Assembly: GCA_900544845.1 (NCBI GenBank)
Contig: UQWV01000072.1
Location: 1 to 8,349 of the forward strand
Source of the DNA: an uncultured Collinsella sp.
GTDB taxonomy: Bacteria; Actinomycetota; Coriobacteriia; Coriobacteriales; Coriobacteriaceae
Length of the DNA stretch: 8,349 nucleotides
Reading direction: 5' to 3'
In this document: positions 5,369 to 8,349 of the stretch, one piece after another
How positions within the stretch are numbered: position 1 is the stretch's first letter
Layout: each line of letters starts with the position of its first letter
Notes under the pieces: model-generated
Database searches by the model: none
What the model was told of the DNA's origin: nothing
The model's input: the letters and a program-made list of their open reading frames with translations, nothing else
Made by a program: the position numbers and the translations under genes

Positions 5369-6781
5369 TTATACCTCGTCGTCCTCGTGCAGACGGCGGC
5401 GGTAATCGGCGGCCCAGCCCTCAATGTTTACCTGACGGGCACGACCCAGGCCGAGTGCGTCGGCCGGGACCGGCTCGGTGATGACGGAGCCGGCGGCCAC
5501 GAGCGCGCCGTCGCCGATTTGGGCGGGCGCGACCATCATGGTGTCGGAACCGATGAAGGCGTCCTTGCCGATGACGGTCTTGTGCTTGTGCACGCCGTCG
5601 TAGTTGCAGGTGATGGAGCCGGCGCCCACGTTGACGCCGGAGCCCATGGTGGTATCGCCGATGTAGGACAGGTGGGGCACCTTGGAACCCTCGCCGATCG
5701 TGGACTTCTTGATCTCCACGTGCGTGCCGGCCTTGGAGCCGTCGAGCATGTGGGTGCCCGGGCGCAGGTAGGCGCGCGGGCCGCAGTCGACGCCGTTCTC
5801 GATGACGGCCTCGATGGCGATGGTTTCATCGATGGTGCAGCCGCTGCCGACGGTGGTGTCGGTGAGGCGGCTGTTGGGGCCGAGCTGGCACTCCTCGCCC
5901 ACGGTGACGTAGCCGATCAGGTGCGTCTGCGGCCACACGACGGTGTCGCGGCCGATGACGGCATCGGGACCGATCCAGGCCTGCGTGGGGTCGATGAAGG
6001 TAACGCCCTCGGCCATCCAGTGCTCGTTGATGCGGTCGCGCGCGATGGCGGTGAGCTGCGCGAGCTGGATGCGGCTGTTGACGCCCAGGCCGTCGCGGTA
6101 GTCGTCGCAGTGGAAGATGGAGACTGCCTGGCCGTGACCCTTGAGGATTTCGAGCATGTCGGGCAGGTAGTACTCGGACTGCGCGTTGTCGTTGCCGATC
6201 TCGTTAATGTGGGCGGCAAGCTGCGCGCCGTCGAAGGCGTAGCAGCCGGCGTTGCACTCCAGCAGCGTGGCGGCCTGCTCGGGCGTGCAGTCCTTCTGCT
6301 CGATGATGCGCTCGATCTGACCATCGGCGCCCAGCTTGATGCGGCCGTAGCCAAAAGGATCGGGCGGGGTCATGGTCATGACGGTGCAGGCGAGCTCGCC
6401 GGTGGCGACGGTCTGCGCGAACTTGGCGACGGTGTCGGCGGTGATGAGCGGCAGGTCGCCGTTGAGCACGACGACGGGGCCTTGCGCGATGCCGCAGGCC
6501 TCGAGCGCGACCTTGACGGCATGGCCGGTGCCCAGGCGCTCGGTCTGCTCGACGCACTCGACTTTGGTGGCGCTGTTGGCGTAGGCGCCATCGATGAGGG
6601 CGCGCATCTCGTCGGCGTGGCTGCCGATGACGACCACGACGCGGCTGCAGCCGGCCTTGATGGTGGCGTCGACGATCCACTGAACCATGGGCTTGCCTAG
6701 AATCTTGTGCGAAACCTTGCAGTGGTTCGACTTCATGCGGGTGCCCTCGCCGGCGGCGAGGATAATTGCGGTTGCGTCCAT
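5369..6781 (-). CDS. glmU: Bifunctional N-acetylglucosamine-1-phosphate uridyltransferase / glucosamine-1-phosphate acetyltransferase
   Basis: This 470-residue cytoplasmic enzyme carries out the last two steps of UDP-GlcNAc synthesis, the precursor of peptidoglycan. The N-terminal uridyltransferase domain (1-230) has LAAGEGTRMKS (8-18), QTERLGTGHA (79-88), GDLPL (108-112), GYGRI (144-148) and the metal-ligand region GVNSR (233-237). The C-terminal acetyltransferase (about 255-455) is a left-handed beta helix of hexapeptide repeats with LRPG (339-342), H370, the NYDG block (393-396) and GAGS (386-389). Length is close to the 456 residues of E. coli. The consensus PKVLH after GTRMKS is CKVSH here (21-25), with the key lysine kept. 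An open frame continues upstream to 7006, but ATG at 6781 is right: it has an AGGAG site 5 bases away and starts just before the LAAG motif. The gene is divergent from ecfT and has its own terminator. Confidence 0.97.
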   Translation of the reverse strand: MDATAIILAAGEGTRMKSNHCKVSHKILGKPMVQWIVDATIKAGCSRVVVVIGSHADEMRALIDGAYANSATKVECVEQTERLGTGHAVKVALEACGIAQGPVVVLNGDLPLITADTVAKFAQTVATGELACTVMTMTPPDPFGYGRIKLGADGQIERIIEQKDCTPEQAATLLECNAGCYAFDGAQLAAHINEIGNDNAQSEYYLPDMLEILKGHGQAVSIFHCDDYRDGLGVNSRIQLAQLTAIARDRINEHWMAEGVTFIDPTQAWIGPDAVIGRDTVVWPQTHLIGYVTVGEECQLGPNSRLTDTTVGSGCTIDETIAIEAVIENGVDCGPRAYLRPGTHMLDGSKAGTHVEIKKSTIGEGSKVPHLSYIGDTTMGSGVNVGAGSITCNYDGVHKHKTVIGKDAFIGSDTMMVAPAQIGDGALVAAGSVITEPVPADALGLGRARQVNIEGWAADYRRRLHEDDEV

Positions 6782-6785
6782 GTGA

Positions 6786-6792
6786 TCTCCTG
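6786..6792 (-). promoter_or_regulatory. Ribosome binding site that decides the glmU start
   Basis: CAGGAGA on the minus strand lies 5 bases ahead of the ATG at 6781. It rules against the 75-residue longer reading, which would run through the divergent promoter region with no family similarity. Confidence 0.8.
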
Positions 6793-6971
6793 TTACGTTA
6801 TAGAGACGTGTGTTTGGAAACGATACACGGCGCAATATGATACCGCAGGCATATGATGAGCGCGTAACGATTGATGCGCGGCAGCTGAGGCTTGGGCCGG
6901 CGGTACGGCGTTTGCGCTGGTTGTGTATGGTGGCGGCGCTGCGGCGTTGACGTTTGAGCGAGGGGATGGGG

Positions 6972-7865
6972 ATGCCCGTGGACACCATGCGAGAGGAATC
7001 GGGCAACGAACCCGTCGCGGCATTTTCGATGTCGCATCCGGCGGTGCCGGCGCTCTACATGGTGCTGACGTTGGGGCTCACCATGTTCTCGATGCAACCG
7101 GTGCTGATTGCACTGTCGCTTGCGGGCGGGTTGGCGTACGGGCTTGCGACGCGCGGTGTTGCGCGCACGTTGGGCGCGCTTCGCTGGCAGCTGCCGGTGA
7201 TTTTGATCATTGCGGTGCTCAATCCGCTGTTTAGTGCATCGGGCTCGACGGAGCTGTTTCGTATTGGCATGCGTGCGGTGTATCTAGAGAGCATGGTTTA
7301 CGGCCTGTGCATGGGCGGGCTGTTCGTGGCGAGCGTGATGTGCTATGAGTCCGCGGCGTCGATGCTCGAATAAGACAAGGTACTTGCGCTTTTGGGCAAC
7401 GCCGCGCCGGTGCTCGCGCTCATGATCTCGATGTGCATGCGGCTTATCCCGCAGTTTTTACGCCGCGGTCGTACGGTACTGGCGGTGCAGGATGCGATTG
7501 ATGTGCCGGGTCGCGCGCCGGCCGATCCCGTGCGTTCGCGCCTACGGGCATCGAGCGTGTTGATGGGCTGGGGCATGGAAGATTCGCTGGAGCGCGCGGA
7601 CGCCATGCGCTCCCGTGGATGGGGCGCCGCGACACGTCGCACGACGTACGCGCGGTATCGGCTGGGTCGCGGCGATGTTGCCGCGCTGGTTGGGCTTGCG
7701 GTGTTTGGTGCCGCTGCGGTGGCGGTGGCATGGACCGCGACAACGCAGTATTCGTTTTACCCGCAACTATCGGTGCCGGCGCCGTGGCTGGGCTATGTCG
7801 TGTACGCTGCCTGGATGATGCTGCCCTGCGTGTTGCATGCGATCGATGAGAAGAGGTTCGGCTGA
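6972..7865 (+). pseudogene. ecfT: ECF transporter transmembrane (T) component, interrupted by an in-frame TAA
   Basis: Read through the stop, the product would be 297 residues of the EcfT/CbiQ family, which joins the ATPases to the substrate-binding S component in vitamin or metal uptake. Residues 20-125 hold several hydrophobic segments (for example VPALYMVLTLGLTMFSMQPV and LPVILIIAVLNPLF). The downstream part begins DKVLALLGNAAPVLALMISM, has the cytoplasmic coupling helix with the typical A-x-x-x-R-G motif AMRSRG (coded at 7602-7619), and ends with two more membrane segments. The TAA at 7371-7373 falls in the same frame between SMLE and DKVLA; no indel is needed, so one base change (for example from GAA, AAA or TCA) explains it. 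The start is taken at ATG 6972, which has GAGGGG 6 bases ahead; a TTG at 6954 and an ATG at 6966 are alternatives. It could be a recent null allele, a sequencing error, or, less likely, two separately made halves. Confidence 0.85.
7371..7373 (+). other. In-frame TAA that splits ecfT
   Basis: The codon after GAA (E133 from the 6972 start) is TAA, followed by GACAAG. Both sides stay in the same frame and both belong to one EcfT protein, so this is a point nonsense change rather than a frameshift or an insertion. Confidence 0.85.
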
Positions 7866-8349
7866 TGGCTCGGTTGGATAGGGGACCGGTGTCGGGCGCG
7901 GCATACGGCCCGGATATGCCGGCGATTGAGGTGCGGAGCCTGAGCTTTGCCTACCCCGATGCGGATGCTGCGGTGCTCGAGGGACTCGACTGGTCTGTTC
8001 CCCAAGGTGCATTTGCGCTGCTTGTCGGCGGTACCGGATCGGGTAAGTCGACGTTGCTGTCGCTACTCAAGCCCGAGATCGCTCCGGCGGGCGAGCGCAC
8101 TGGCGAACTGCTCGTGCTGGGCGAGAACGTCGCCGACATGGATGTGCGGGCATCGGCGGAGCGCGTGGGCTATGTGTTCCAGGATCCCGAGAACCAGATC
8201 GTGTGCGAAACCGTGTGGCACGAGATGGCGTTTGGCCTGGAAAACTTGGGGCTAGCGCGTGATGAGATGCGCCGTCGCGTAGCTGAGACCAGCTATTTCT
8301 TTGGGCTGGAAGATTGGCTTCACCGCGATACTGACACGCTTTCGGGCGG
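7865..8349 (+). CDS. ECF transporter ATP-binding protein, C-terminus cut off
   Basis: The first 161 residues of an ABC ATPase of the energy-coupling factor type lie in the window. Visible are the Walker A loop GGTGSGKST (55-63), the Q-loop with FQDPENQIV (105-113), a sequence form typical of ECF ATPases, and the beginning of the signature motif, LSG (159-161), where the window ends within LSGG. Walker B and the H-loop are beyond the edge. The N-terminal 20 residues before AIEVRSLSFAY are an extra tail, and Met18 is a possible alternative start. The ATG at 7865 shares its A with the TGA stop of ecfT, so the two were co-translated; the stop inside ecfT may lower translation of this gene by polarity. 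Substrate cannot be inferred, since no S component is in view. EcfA1 or EcfA2, or a double-ATPase fusion, cannot be told apart from this fragment. Confidence 0.93.
   Translation, partial: MARLDRGPVSGAAYGPDMPAIEVRSLSFAYPDADAAVLEGLDWSVPQGAFALLVGGTGSGKSTLLSLLKPEIAPAGERTGELLVLGENVADMDVRASAERVGYVFQDPENQIVCETVWHEMAFGLENLGLARDEMRRRVAETSYFFGLEDWLHRDTDTLSG

Noticed and set aside
5354..6700. 448-residue plus-strand open frame
   Set aside because: Antisense of glmU, which is certain from both its domains; no start signal and low-complexity translation.
6782..6971. Riboswitch or S-component gene upstream of ecfT
   Set aside because: The 190-base divergent region has no known riboswitch core and no credible open frame; no convincing promoter could be fixed on either strand.
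6782..7006. 75-residue N-terminal extension of glmU
   Set aside because: No family similarity, and the AGGAG site at 6787-6791 marks the ATG at 6781.
1..8349. CRISPR array, tRNA or rRNA genes
   Set aside because: No evenly spaced direct repeats and no cloverleaf or rRNA sequence were recognised on either strand.

Overview
The window reads as chromosomal DNA from a high-GC anaerobic actinobacterium, most like the Coriobacteriia (Collinsella-type). This rests on GC-rich codon use, on an NfnAB-type ferredoxin:NADP oxidoreductase pair, on a glmU-prs-pth cluster and on an ECF transporter module. The taxonomic call is an inference from gene content and was not checked by any search.

Layout: most genes lie on the minus strand, so they are read from right to left. 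At the left end, nfnA (FNR-like FAD/NAD and [2Fe-2S] subunit) overlaps a GltA-like iron-sulfur flavoprotein gene that is cut by the window edge; together they look like a two-subunit NADH/ferredoxin:NADP oxidoreductase. A 373-base intergenic stretch follows, with a consensus -10 box for nfnA and a 175-base element bounded by 29-base inverted repeats. Next is pth (peptidyl-tRNA hydrolase). Then comes an island of about 1.7 kb: a 204-base inverted-repeat element, an unrecognised 375-residue protein with a PD-(D/E)XK/DUF559-like C-terminal part, and a second inverted-repeat element of 203 bases with nearly the same termini. Beyond it are prs (PRPP synthase) and glmU (bifunctional UDP-GlcNAc synthesis), each with its own intrinsic terminator. 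On the plus strand, divergent from glmU, are an ECF transporter T-component gene broken by one in-frame TAA and the start of an overlapping ECF ATPase gene, cut by the right edge just inside its LSGG motif.

How it fits together: glmU, prs and pth are housekeeping genes whose order glmU-prs-(ctc/rplY)-pth is common in Gram-positive bacteria. Here the place normally held by ctc/rplY holds the nuclease-like gene between two matching inverted-repeat elements. That island, a second and unrelated inverted-repeat element next to pth, and the interrupted ecfT are the most unusual parts of the window. The rest is ordinary metabolism: redox coupling, tRNA recycling, nucleotide precursor and cell-wall precursor synthesis, and vitamin or metal uptake.
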